Assembly (NCBI GenBank): GCA_964494505.1
Contig: CAZBRO010000012.1
Span: 62,001 to 126,000 of the forward strand
DNA length: 64,000 nt
From: CAIYRG01 sp964494505
Lineage (GTDB): Bacteria > Pseudomonadota > Alphaproteobacteria > Micropepsales > Micropepsaceae
Direction: 5' to 3'
Positions within the stretch are counted from its first letter, which is position 1, and every line of letters begins with the position of its first letter. The translations under genes and the position numbers were made by a program. Under the pieces are notes generated by a model that saw nothing but the letters and a program-made list of their open reading frames with translations, was not told where the DNA came from and ran no database searches. This document shows positions 16,758 through 25,924 of this stretch, piece after piece.

Positions 16758-17963
16758 TCACTCGTGCCTGAGCGCCTCGATGGGATCGAGACGGGCCGCG
16801 CGGCGCGCCGGGAAGTATCCGAACGCAATGCCAATCCCTGCCGAGAAAATAAAGGCGACTGCCACGATCCCGGCCGAGGGCACGAAGGGTATCTTCAGGA
16901 AATGCGTGCCCGCCGCCGATGCCGCGAGCCCGAACAGAATTCCGACCAGCCCTCCCAGGGCCGACATCATCACCGCCTCGACCAGGAACTGCGTCAGCAC
17001 ATCCCTTTCGCGCGCGCCGATGGCGAGCCTGATCCCGATCTCGCGCGTGCGCTCCGTCACCGACACCAGCATGATGTTCATGATGCCGATGCCGCCGACC
17101 AGGAGGCTCACCGCCGCAACCGCGGCCAGGAACAGCGTCAGTATTCCGGTCGTCGTCTGCATGATCTGGGTGATCTGGGCCATGTCGTTGGCCTGGAAAT
17201 CGTCGGGCGTGCCGGGCGAGAGATGCCGCCTTTCGCGCATCAGGTCGGTCAGGTCCTTTTTGACCTTCGCCACGTCTTCGGGACGCGCGGCTGCTATCCA
17301 GATCGTGCCCACATTGGTGTTGCCGGCAAGCCGGCGCTGAACGGCGCGGATCGGCATGATGACCAGATCGTCCTGATCCTGCCCGAAGGTGGACTGGCCC
17401 TTGGCCGAAAGGATGCCCACCACTTCGCAAGGCACATCGCGCACCCGGATATTCGCGCCCAGCGGATTCTGGCTGCCGAACAGGTCGGTGCGAATGGTCT
17501 GGCCGACGATGCAGGCGGGCCGCCCGGTGCGCACTTCGGCGTCGGTGAATACGCGCCCCGCCGAGAGCGGCCAATCGCGCGCCTCGAAATAGGCGTTGTC
17601 GGTGCCTGCGATCTGGGTCGGATGGTTCTGGTTTCCGGCCACCGCGATTTCGGAGCGCATCGCCAGCGGCGCCACCGCGCGCAAATTCCCGATATCGCGG
17701 CGCACTGCCTCGACATCGCCCGGATCGAAGGGCGAGGCATCGGATTGCGCCCCGCCCATGCGCCGCGTCCCCGGCGACAGGATCAGAAGATTGCGCCCGA
17801 GCGATCCGATGCTCGACGTCACGCTCATCGTGGCGCCATTGCCGAGTGTCACCATGGCAATCACGGCTGCGACCCCGATGATGACGCCGAGCGTCGTGAG
17901 CGAGGCGCGCATCAGATTGCGGCGGAGTTCGCGCAAGCCAAGGATCAGCGCATCGACGATCAT
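16758..17963 (-). CDS. MacB-type ABC transporter permease (FtsX domain)
   Basis: 401 residues. N-terminal membrane helix after LRELRRNLMRASLTTLGVIIGVAAVIAM, a large periplasmic MacB_PCD domain (about 45-270), then three C-terminal FtsX helices (ILTLFLAAVAAVSLLVGGIGIMNIML, the SALGGLVGILFGLAA region and a last helix). MacB-like exporters work by mechanotransmission with a periplasmic adaptor and a TolC-type channel to move antibiotics, toxins or siderophores out of the periplasm. Here the permease and ATPase are separate genes, unlike E. coli MacB, and they overlap by ATGA, so translation is probably coupled. Confidence 0.9.
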   Translation of the reverse strand: MIVDALILGLRELRRNLMRASLTTLGVIIGVAAVIAMVTLGNGATMSVTSSIGSLGRNLLILSPGTRRMGGAQSDASPFDPGDVEAVRRDIGNLRAVAPLAMRSEIAVAGNQNHPTQIAGTDNAYFEARDWPLSAGRVFTDAEVRTGRPACIVGQTIRTDLFGSQNPLGANIRVRDVPCEVVGILSAKGQSTFGQDQDDLVIMPIRAVQRRLAGNTNVGTIWIAAARPEDVAKVKKDLTDLMRERRHLSPGTPDDFQANDMAQITQIMQTTTGILTLFLAAVAAVSLLVGGIGIMNIMLVSVTERTREIGIRLAIGARERDVLTQFLVEAVMMSALGGLVGILFGLAASAAGTHFLKIPFVPSAGIVAVAFIFSAGIGIAFGYFPARRAARLDPIEALRHE

Positions 17964-18691
17964 GTCATGGCCCTCGCGGTCCTCGCGCGGCCCACGCGAT
18001 GGGCGTTCGGCGTATCGGACGCGACGCGCCCGTCCATGAAACGGATATGCCGCTTGGCATAAGCGGCGATGTCTTCCTCGTGGGTGACGAGCACGATGGT
18101 AATCCCGCGTTCCTCGTTGAGCGCGCGGAACAGCTCCATGATTTCATAGCTCTTGGCGCTATCGAGATTGCCCGTGGGCTCGTCCGCAAAAATGACATCG
18201 GGCTCGGTGACGAGCGCGCGGGCGATCGCGACCCGCTGCTGCTGCCCGCCCGAAAGCTCCGATGCGGTATGTGTCTCACGGTTTGAGAGACCGACCAGCG
18301 CCAGCGCCTTGCGCGCGAGAGCATGACGCTGGCTTCGCGGCGTGCCCCTGTAGATCAGCGGCAGTTCCAGGTTTTCCAGCGCCGAAGTCCGCTTCAGCAG
18401 ATTGAATCCCTGGAACACGAAGCCGAGATAATTGCGCCGCAACAGCGCGCGCTGATCGCGGCTCAAGGAACCCACATCCACGCCGCGGAAGAAATAATGG
18501 CCCTCGCTCGGAGTATCCAGACAGCCCAGGATGTTCATCGCCGTTGATTTGCCCGAGCCCGACGGCCCCAGAATGGCGACGAATTCACCGGCTTCTATCG
18601 CGATGTTGATGCGGTCGAGCGCGATCACCTGGGCTTCGCCGGCGCCATAGACCTTGCGCACATCGATCAGCCGGATCAGCTCGTTGTTCAT
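17960..18691 (-). CDS. MacB-type ABC transporter ATPase
   Basis: 243 residues from the ATG at 18691 (MNNELIRLIDVRKVYG); the frame is open further upstream but that part is antisense to the adaptor gene and has no homology. Walker A GPSGSGKST, Q-loop VFQGFNLL, signature LSGGQQQR, Walker B VIFADEP with GNLDS, and H-loop VTHEED are all intact, typical of the LolD/MacB/FtsE group. It powers the permease next to it. Its start overlaps the adaptor stop and its stop overlaps the permease start, both as ATGA, giving a translationally coupled three-gene operon. Confidence 0.93.
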   Translation of the reverse strand: MNNELIRLIDVRKVYGAGEAQVIALDRINIAIEAGEFVAILGPSGSGKSTAMNILGCLDTPSEGHYFFRGVDVGSLSRDQRALLRRNYLGFVFQGFNLLKRTSALENLELPLIYRGTPRSQRHALARKALALVGLSNRETHTASELSGGQQQRVAIARALVTEPDVIFADEPTGNLDSAKSYEIMELFRALNEERGITIVLVTHEEDIAAYAKRHIRFMDGRVASDTPNAHRVGRARTARAMT

Positions 18692-19917
18692 GTGCCGCCC
18701 GCACGCGTCGCGATATCGGTGATGACGCGGTCGCCTAGTTTCAGATCGCCGGAAAGAACTTCCGTGCTGCGGCCATCGCTGCGTCCGATGGTGAGATCGC
18801 GAGGGGCGGGCTTGCCCTCTTCGAGAACCCACACGCGCCCCTTCAGCTCGCCATTGGTGCCCTTGGGCGGCGGCGCGGAGGAATCTGCCGCAGGCGGGGT
18901 GAAGCGCAGAGCCCCGTTGGGGACCAGCAGCGTGTCCTTGCTTTCCGAAACCAGAATCTCGGCCGTCGCCGTCAAACCGGGGCGCAGCAGCATCGCCTTG
19001 TTCTCGACTGCGAGCACACCCTGATAGGTCACGACACCGTTCACGGTCTTGGCGGCATTGTGCAGCGTGACAAGCTTCGCGTCGAAGACACGCTGCGGAT
19101 ACGCATCGACCGTGAACGTCGCCGTCTGGCCTTCGCGCACGGCGCCGATATCGGCTTCGTCGATATCGACATCGAGCTCCATGGTGGAAAGGTCGCTTGC
19201 CAGCGTGAACAGCACGGGCGTCTGAAACGTGGCCGCTACCGTCTGGCCGGTCGAGACCTTGCGGTCGAGCACGACGCCGTCGATCGGCGCGCGAATCTGC
19301 GCCTTGCCGATTTGGGTGTTGTAGAGCGAGACCTGAGCCGCGGCGTTCGCGACATCGGCTTTTGCTTTGGCTACGGACGCGACGGCGCGTTCATAGGTCT
19401 CTTCGGCGGTCTTGAGGTCCTGAGCGGAGATGCCCCCCATCGCCAGCAGTGACCGCGCACGGTCGCGGCGATCGAGCGTCTCTCGCACAGTGGCTTCGTT
19501 GAGGACGACAGTGGCGCGGTTGGCATTCAGCGCGGCTTGGGCCTGGGCGAGTTGGGCCTGGATCGGGTCGGTGTTTACGACCGCGAGCACCTGGCCCTTT
19601 TTGACGTGGTCGTTGTAATCGACATTCACCTTGTCGAGCCGGCCGGAAATTTCGGCGCCGACATCGACTTGATCGCGCGGCGCCAGGGTGCCTGTCGCGT
19701 TCACGGTGACGGTCAGGCCGCCGCGCGAAACCGGGGCGGTGACATAGCCGGCGGGCCGCTCGGTACGCCAATACTGAAGGCCGGCGGCGGCCGCGGCGAT
19801 CAGAACCAGCAAGACAACAACCGCGAGCCATCCCCGCCGGAAGAACCGCCGCGGGCGGGATTCGAGCCCCAATCGGCGGGCAAGATCGGTATCGGGAATG
19901 GGCAATTGTTCGTTCAT
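18688..19917 (-). CDS. MacA-type periplasmic adaptor (HlyD/RND-MFP family)
   Basis: 409 residues. Cytoplasmic N-terminus with RRFFRRGW, then a single membrane anchor (LAVVVLLVLIAAAAAGLQYW). Lipoyl halves flank a long alpha-helical hairpin (about 100-215, rich in Ala/Gln/Glu): ...DQVDVGAEISGRLDKV... and ...QIRAPIDGVVLDRKVSTGQTV. The beta-barrel and membrane-proximal domains follow (LRPGLTATAEILV). It links the MacB-like pump to an outer-membrane channel; no TolC gene is in this operon, so it probably borrows one. First gene of the operon and divergent from the penicillin-binding protein gene. Confidence 0.9.
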   Translation of the reverse strand: MNEQLPIPDTDLARRLGLESRPRRFFRRGWLAVVVLLVLIAAAAAGLQYWRTERPAGYVTAPVSRGGLTVTVNATGTLAPRDQVDVGAEISGRLDKVNVDYNDHVKKGQVLAVVNTDPIQAQLAQAQAALNANRATVVLNEATVRETLDRRDRARSLLAMGGISAQDLKTAEETYERAVASVAKAKADVANAAAQVSLYNTQIGKAQIRAPIDGVVLDRKVSTGQTVAATFQTPVLFTLASDLSTMELDVDIDEADIGAVREGQTATFTVDAYPQRVFDAKLVTLHNAAKTVNGVVTYQGVLAVENKAMLLRPGLTATAEILVSESKDTLLVPNGALRFTPPAADSSAPPPKGTNGELKGRVWVLEEGKPAPRDLTIGRSDGRSTEVLSGDLKLGDRVITDIATRAGGT

Positions 19918-20090
19918 AGCGCGTTCAATCGACGGATATCAGCCGCTAAAATAGCGATTCGGAGACGAACCGCATTGATCCAAATGCAGGGGCGCCGCAA
20001 GTCCGTGCCGCCCCGAGGCGCCTCGTTTTAGCCACTCTCGTTGGTTAACCAGCCCCAAGTAGGGGACTAAAGGCGAAACAAGGCAATAGG

Positions 20091-22100
20091 ATGGCTGGGA
20101 AAGACCCGCGTGCACCCAATGCCGCCCGCGATTCCGTGCGCGCTCTCGGCTCCGCCCACCGCCCGGGCCGGAATCCGCCTCCGGAGCACCCCAGAACCGG
20201 ACGCACGCGACTGCGCGCGGCGCTGATCGCAGGCGCCATCTGGCTCGTGCTCGGCGGTGCCATCCTGGTCGGGCACTGGATTTACGAACTTCCGAGCACC
20301 GCCAATCTCTTTGCCTATGACCCCGGAAGCGACGTCACCGTCCTGGACGTCAAAGGCCGCATGATCGCGCGCCGCGGCCTGACGCGGGGCGAGAGCATCG
20401 CGGTAGGCGCGCTGCCGCGCTATGTCGGCAATGCCTTCATCGCCATCGAAGACCGCCGCTTCCGCTCCCATTTCGGCATCGATCCGATGGGTCTTGTGCG
20501 CGCCGCCTATGAGGATTTGACCCAGGGCGCCTATGTCCAAGGCGGCTCCACGCTGACTCAGCAGCTTGCCAAGAACCTGTTCCTGACGCCCGACCGCACC
20601 TTCGAACGCAAGGCCGAGGAGGCGATCCTCGCGGTTTATCTCGAGATCAAATACAGCAAGGACGAAATACTCACCCTATATCTGAACCGCGTCTATTTCG
20701 GCGCCGGCGTCTACGGCATCGAGGCGGCCGCCGAACGCTTCTACGGCAAGCACGCGAACGAGCTGACGCTGAGCGAAGCCGCCATTCTTGCCGGTTCCGT
20801 GAAGGCGCCCTCGCGCTACAATCCCGAAGCCTCGACAGACGCATCCTTGATGCGCGGGTCCCTCGTGCTCGATGCGATGGAGCAGGCCGGCTTCATCGAT
20901 AAGAAGACGCGGGACCGCGCAATGGCGGATCGGCCGAAGATCGCGCACAGCTTTGCAACGCCGGGCGCGGGCTATTTCGTCGATTACGTGATTTCCCAAT
21001 TGCCCCAATTCGTCGGCAAGCAGAAGGAGCGAATGATTGTGGAAACCACGCTCGACCTCAGCCTGCAGGCGCAGGCGGAGAACGCGCTGGTGCGCGGCCT
21101 CGCCAAGGACGGAGCCAAGCTGCAGGCGGGGCAGGGCGCCCTCGTCGCGATAAATCTGGAGGGTGCGGTGCGTGCGCTGGTCGGTGGCCGCTCCTATGAC
21201 GACAGCCCGTTCGACCGCGCCACCGATGCGAAGCGCCAGCCGGGATCGGCGTTCAAGCCGTTTGTGTATCTGGCAGCGCTTGAACACGGGCATCGGACGA
21301 ATGACGAGGTGTTCGATGGCCCGGTAACGATCGGGAAATGGGCGCCGGGCAATTACGAAGGCGCCTATGAGGGCAATATTACTCTCGCGCACGCGCTCGC
21401 TCATTCCTCCAATTCGGCCGCCGTGCAGTTGACCGACGAAGTCGGCCCGAAGAATGTCGCGCGCGTCGCCCACCGGCTTGGCATATCGGACGAATTGGAC
21501 GAAGTGCCTTCGCTTGCGCTGGGTACCTCCGACGTGACGCCGCTGGAATTGACCGGAGGATACGCGGCCTTCGCCAATGGCGGCATCGGGGTGCTGCCCT
21601 ATGCCATCGTCAGCATACGGACTGAGTCCGGCAAGGTGCTCTACCGCCGCCGCGCGCACGACCTGAACCGCGTGATGAGCGAAGAAAACAACGCCGCCAT
21701 GACCGAAATGATGGCCGGCACGGTCACCGAGGGCACAGGCAGGTCGGCGGCTCTCTCCGACCGGCCGGTGGCGGGCAAGACCGGCACGTCGCAGGATTAT
21801 CGCGATGCCTGGTTCGTCGGCTTCTCCGCCGATTACGTGACCGGAGTTTGGATCGGCAACGACGCCGGCGCGCCGATGAAAAAGGCCACCGGCGGCGGGC
21901 TTCCGGCGCGCATTTTCAAAGCGTTCATGGCGGACGCCGAGCGCAATCTGCCGGCGCGGCCCTTGGTCGGGGAGACATTGTTGTCCGAAGACGTTCCTGG
22001 CGGAGAAGGTCCGCCGGACAATCCCGAATCGAAACCGGAACCCGATCAGCCAAAGGATGTGCTGAGCGCATTCCAGAATCTGCTGGACCGGTTGTTCTGA
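20091..22100 (+). CDS. Penicillin-binding protein 1A-type bifunctional transglycosylase/transpeptidase
   Basis: 669 residues. One membrane anchor (about 43-65, ALIAGAIWLVLGGAILVG) after a basic, proline-rich cytoplasmic tail. GT51 glycosyltransferase motifs: AIEDRRFRSHFGID (catalytic Glu), GGSTLTQQLAKNLFL, ERKAEEAILAVYLE. Transpeptidase motifs: SxxK in QPGSAFKPF, SxN in HSSNSAA and KTG in AGKTGTSQDYRDAWFVG. It polymerises lipid II and cross-links stem peptides in the periplasm. The C-terminal tail is acidic and proline-rich (PDNPESKPEPDQPKD). Length fits the shorter PBP1 subgroup that lacks the OB insertion of E. coli PBP1a. Confidence 0.93.
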   Translation: MAGKDPRAPNAARDSVRALGSAHRPGRNPPPEHPRTGRTRLRAALIAGAIWLVLGGAILVGHWIYELPSTANLFAYDPGSDVTVLDVKGRMIARRGLTRGESIAVGALPRYVGNAFIAIEDRRFRSHFGIDPMGLVRAAYEDLTQGAYVQGGSTLTQQLAKNLFLTPDRTFERKAEEAILAVYLEIKYSKDEILTLYLNRVYFGAGVYGIEAAAERFYGKHANELTLSEAAILAGSVKAPSRYNPEASTDASLMRGSLVLDAMEQAGFIDKKTRDRAMADRPKIAHSFATPGAGYFVDYVISQLPQFVGKQKERMIVETTLDLSLQAQAENALVRGLAKDGAKLQAGQGALVAINLEGAVRALVGGRSYDDSPFDRATDAKRQPGSAFKPFVYLAALEHGHRTNDEVFDGPVTIGKWAPGNYEGAYEGNITLAHALAHSSNSAAVQLTDEVGPKNVARVAHRLGISDELDEVPSLALGTSDVTPLELTGGYAAFANGGIGVLPYAIVSIRTESGKVLYRRRAHDLNRVMSEENNAAMTEMMAGTVTEGTGRSAALSDRPVAGKTGTSQDYRDAWFVGFSADYVTGVWIGNDAGAPMKKATGGGLPARIFKAFMADAERNLPARPLVGETLLSEDVPGGEGPPDNPESKPEPDQPKDVLSAFQNLLDRLF

Positions 22101-22318
22101 TCGCTCCAAGGAGAAAGCCGCCATCGTAGCGGAACGCGATGCGGTCATCGGAAATTCGGCGAGTTCGGTCGGGATTGGCTTCCCTTCCCCTCGCGCCGCC
22201 CCTTCGACGCGCCGCTCGGCCGGGAATGACATATCAGGCTGATCGAAAAAGGTAATCGCAATTGGGATGATTTTTATGATCGCATCGTTGGGTAAGCTCG
22301 TTCATTATAAATCCTGTG

Positions 22319-22416
22319 TCATCCCCGGCGAGCATCGCGAAACGCGATGCGAGGGAAGGGGACCCAATTCTCAATGGATAAGATCGGCCATGGCCAAATG
22401 GGGTCCCATCAATGGG
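22319..22416. repeat. Cluster of palindromic sequences between convergent PBP and smc genes
   Basis: The 335-base gap 22101-22435 holds no credible gene. It contains several inverted repeats: GCATCGCG-AAA-CGCGATGC (22332-22350, 8-bp stem), GGGACCC (22359-22365) paired with GGGTCCC (22401-22407), the perfect palindrome GGCCATGGCC (22386-22395) between those arms, and CCCAT-CA-ATGGG (22405-22416). None has a T-tract on either strand. The pattern resembles dispersed intergenic palindromic repeats of alphaproteobacteria; only one copy is in the window, so the repeat status is unproven. Confidence 0.45.
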
Positions 22417-22435
22417 CGGGCCCACCACAGGTGCG

Positions 22436-25400
22436 CTACTCCGCGGCGATGACCTGTTCGGCCTCGGTCAAGGACACCGATACGAGCTGGCTCACGCCAC
22501 GCTCGGCCATGGTCACGCCGAACAACCGATCCATGCGCGACATGGTGAGCGCATGATGCGAGATGATGAGGTAGCGCGTCTCGGCCAGCCGCGTCATCTC
22601 GTCGAGCAGGCGGCAGAAGCGGTCCACATTGGCATCGTCGAGCGGGGCATCCACTTCGTCGAGCACGCAGATCGGCGCCGGGTTCACCAGAAACACCGCG
22701 AAGATCAGCGAAATCGCGGTCAGCGCCTGCTCGCCGCCCGAGAGCAGCGACAGCGTGGTCAGCTTCTTCCCCGGAGGTTTCGCCAGAATCTCCAGCCCCG
22801 CCTCCAGCGGGTCCTCGGATTCGGTGAAGGTGAGACGGGCTTCGCCGCCCTGGAACAGCTCCTTGAACAGGCGCTCGAAATTCGCATTCACCTTCTCGAA
22901 GGATTCGAGCAGCCGCTCGCGCCCCTCTTTGTTCAGGTTCTGGATGCCCCGCCGCAGCCGCTGGATGGCGCCATCGAGATCGGCACGGTCGGCGGTGAGC
23001 CCGGCCAGGCGCTGTTCGTGGTCTTGGGCTTCTTCTTCGGCGCGCAGATTCACGCCGCCCAACTGCTCCCGCTCGGCTTTCAGCTTTTCGACGCGCTTCT
23101 CGGCCTGATCCAGCGGCGGAAGCTCGGAATCGTCCTGGATCTCCGCGCGCGCGGCGAGTTCTTCCGGTGCTGCCGAGAGTTCGTCGCGGATGCGCGCAAA
23201 CAGTTCGGAGAGCCTCGCGCTCGCCGATTCCGCGCGCGCCACGCAGCCGGCGCGTTCCTCACGCGCCTCCGTCAGCGCATGGGTCGCAGCCTTTGCCTGC
23301 TTATCGGCGTCGGCAAGCTCGGTTTCCGCCAAGGCGCGGGCGTCGGCGGCTTCCTTCCGTGCGGTTTCGGCAACCCCGATCGAATCCATCAGCGCCGAAC
23401 GGCGCGACGCGATTTCTTCGGGTTTGGCTTCCAGTGCCGCCAATTCCGCGTTCATCTGAGCGGTACGTTCGGCAAGCGCTTCGATCTGGCGCTCGGCGGC
23501 TGCGCGCCGCTCCGACCAGCGGGCGGTTTCCTCGACAATTGCCCCGAGCCGGCCGCTTCTCACCAGGCCATCGCGCCGGATGGCTTCGAGCACCGCGCGG
23601 GCCTCACTCGACGCGGTGCGTGCATCCCCCGCGAGGCTGCGTGCCGTGGCAAGCTCGGCGGCAAGCGCCGTTCCGTCCGGTAATGCGGCGAGCGCCTCGG
23701 TCGCGTCATTCGCAGCCTGGCGCGCGTTGCCGAGCGTCTGGTCGCAATTCCTGATTTCCGCTTCCAAGGTGGCGAGACGGCCGGCGCGTTCGGCGGCGAG
23801 GCGGGCGGCCCGGGCCGCGTTGTCCTGCGCCGCATTTAAGCCGGATTCCGCCTCGCGAAGTGCGCGCACGGCCGCGCGGGCATCCTCTTGCGCCGTGGCG
23901 GCATCCCGCTGTGCGGTGGAATAAGCCAAATGCGCATCGCCCCGTTTCACCTTCGCCGCCGCAACGTCGCGCTCCAGCGATTCGAGCCGGTTGCGCTGCT
24001 GCAGCCTGATCGCCGCCTGACTGGGCGCATCGGCGGACGCCGCAAATCCGTCCCAGCGCCATAGATCGCCGCGCTGGGAGACCAATCGTTGGCCGGCGTG
24101 GAGATCCTTTTGCGCTGCTGCGCCTTCCTCCGGCGCGACCACGCCGGTGAATGCAAGCCGCCGTGCAAGCGCGGTGGGCGCCTCCACGAATTGCGCGAGC
24201 GGAGTCCCGGCGGGGAGGGGCGGGGCCTCTTCCATCGCGCCCAGATTGCGCCAATGCTGGGGCGCGGCTTCGTCCAAGGGCGCGTCGAGATCATCGCCAA
24301 GTGCCGCGGCAAGTGCTGCTTCGTAACCGGGCGCCACTTTCAGTGCATCGATCAGCGGCGGCCAGAGATCGTTTCCTTCCGGCCGCAGCAAATTGGCGAG
24401 CGCGCGAATCTCCGCTTCCAGCCCGTGCACGTCGCGTTCGGCCGCTTCCAGGGGTTTGCGCGTTTGCGTTTCGGTTTCGCGCGCGCTCATAAGCGCCGCC
24501 TCGGCGGATTCGGCCGCGGCGCGCGCGGCGTGCGCCGCCGAGCGGGCCGCTTCAACGCGCACTTCGGCCGCGGCCACGTCCGGGGTTTGCGCGATCTCGA
24601 TGGCGGCCTGTTCCACGCGCGGCTGCAGGAGGTTTCGCTGCTGTTCGGCACGCCCGGCCTGGGTTTGGGCTTCGTTGCGGGCGCGTTCGTAGCCTGCGCG
24701 TGTCGCGCTCAATTGGGCGAGTTCGGACGTCAGCCGTTCGAGCGTGTGTTGGCGCGCGGTCAGAACTTCGGAAAGCCGCTGCATTTGTTCTTCGGCTTCG
24801 GCCAGTTTCTCGACCGCTACGGTATTGGCCGCTTCCAATTCGTCCGCTTCGCCCGCGAGACCGAAGAGTGCTGCACCGGCGTCCTGCTCCAGCGTGCGCT
24901 CGCGCTGAACATCATGTTCGGCCATGGATATGCGCTGGCGAAGCCGTTGGGCATCTTCGCGGGCCCGCGCCTCTTCGGCTTCCAGATTGTCGCGCGCATG
25001 CAGGAGCCGCTGCAGGGCTGCGCCCTTCACGGCTTCCACTTCCCTCAGAGGCGGCAATGCGGCGGCGGCATCGGCCTGACGGGTGGATGATTGCGCAGCG
25101 GCGTCGGTGCGGTCGGCGACCAGCGTCGAGGCCGCGGCAAGGGCTGAGGCTGCATCGCGCGCCACCGTCTCCAGATCGCGCCAGCGCAAATGGAACAGCA
25201 GCGCCTCGGCCTTGTGAATCAGGCCCGACAGGTTGCGATAACGCGACGCCTGGCGCGCCTGACGTTTCAGCCCCTGGAGCTGGCCCTCGACCTCGGTGAT
25301 GATGTCGTTGAGCCGGCCAAGATTGGTTTCGGCGGCCTTGAGCCTCAGCTCCGCCTCGTGGCGGCGCTGATGCAGCCCGGAAATCCCTGCGGCTTCTTCC

Positions 25401-25891
25401 AGAATCGCCCGCCGGGCGAGCGGCTTCTGGTTGATCAGGATCGAAATCTGGCCCTGGCGCACCAGCGCCGGCGAGGCCGATCCGGTCGAGGCATCGGCAA
25501 AGAATATCTGCACGTCGCGCTGGCGCACTTCGCGACCGTTCAGCCGGTAGATCGAGCCTGCTTCGCGCTCGATCCGGCGGGTCACCTCCACCACGTCATA
25601 GTCGTTATAGGGGGCCGGCGCGCTGCGGTCGGAATTGTCGATGAAGAGGGTGACTTCGGCATTGTTGCGCATCGGCCGCGAGCCGGTGCCGCCGAAGATC
25701 ACATCGTCCATTCCGGAGCCCCGCATCGAGGTGGGCCGGTTCTCGCCCATTACCCAGCGGAGCGCCTCCAGAAGATTGGATTTGCCGCAGCCATTGGGCC
25801 CGACAATGCCGGTCAGCCCGGGCTCGATGTGAAGCTCGGTGGGATCGACGAAGGACTTGAAGCCGCTAAGCCTGAGACGGGTGAACTTCAC
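22436..25891 (-). CDS. smc: Chromosome segregation protein SMC
   Basis: 1151 residues, the normal SMC length. N-terminal ATPase half MKFTRLRLSGFKSFVDPTEL with Walker A GPNGCGKSN and the FSGTGSRP-like IFGGTGSRP segment; two very long coiled coils rich in Ala, Glu, Arg and Gln (about 170-500 and 650-1000) around a hinge (about 510-640); C-terminal half with the signature LSGGEQALTAISLIF, Walker B ICVLDEVDAPLDDANV. SMC dimers condense and resolve sister chromosomes with ScpA/ScpB. It lies 33 bases after the DsbA-like gene and may be in its transcript, a neighbourhood common in alphaproteobacteria. Confidence 0.96.
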   Translation of the reverse strand: MKFTRLRLSGFKSFVDPTELHIEPGLTGIVGPNGCGKSNLLEALRWVMGENRPTSMRGSGMDDVIFGGTGSRPMRNNAEVTLFIDNSDRSAPAPYNDYDVVEVTRRIEREAGSIYRLNGREVRQRDVQIFFADASTGSASPALVRQGQISILINQKPLARRAILEEAAGISGLHQRRHEAELRLKAAETNLGRLNDIITEVEGQLQGLKRQARQASRYRNLSGLIHKAEALLFHLRWRDLETVARDAASALAAASTLVADRTDAAAQSSTRQADAAAALPPLREVEAVKGAALQRLLHARDNLEAEEARAREDAQRLRQRISMAEHDVQRERTLEQDAGAALFGLAGEADELEAANTVAVEKLAEAEEQMQRLSEVLTARQHTLERLTSELAQLSATRAGYERARNEAQTQAGRAEQQRNLLQPRVEQAAIEIAQTPDVAAAEVRVEAARSAAHAARAAAESAEAALMSARETETQTRKPLEAAERDVHGLEAEIRALANLLRPEGNDLWPPLIDALKVAPGYEAALAAALGDDLDAPLDEAAPQHWRNLGAMEEAPPLPAGTPLAQFVEAPTALARRLAFTGVVAPEEGAAAQKDLHAGQRLVSQRGDLWRWDGFAASADAPSQAAIRLQQRNRLESLERDVAAAKVKRGDAHLAYSTAQRDAATAQEDARAAVRALREAESGLNAAQDNAARAARLAAERAGRLATLEAEIRNCDQTLGNARQAANDATEALAALPDGTALAAELATARSLAGDARTASSEARAVLEAIRRDGLVRSGRLGAIVEETARWSERRAAAERQIEALAERTAQMNAELAALEAKPEEIASRRSALMDSIGVAETARKEAADARALAETELADADKQAKAATHALTEAREERAGCVARAESASARLSELFARIRDELSAAPEELAARAEIQDDSELPPLDQAEKRVEKLKAEREQLGGVNLRAEEEAQDHEQRLAGLTADRADLDGAIQRLRRGIQNLNKEGRERLLESFEKVNANFERLFKELFQGGEARLTFTESEDPLEAGLEILAKPPGKKLTTLSLLSGGEQALTAISLIFAVFLVNPAPICVLDEVDAPLDDANVDRFCRLLDEMTRLAETRYLIISHHALTMSRMDRLFGVTMAERGVSQLVSVSLTEAEQVIAAE

Positions 25892-25924
25892 TCTTCACTT
25901 CCTGTTGCGCCCGTCACGGAAGAT

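Noticed and set aside
22101..22435. Possible tRNA or small RNA in the palindrome-rich gap
   Set aside because: No cloverleaf, T-loop (GGTTCGAATCC) or CCA-like end could be found; hairpins are short and lack T-tracts.
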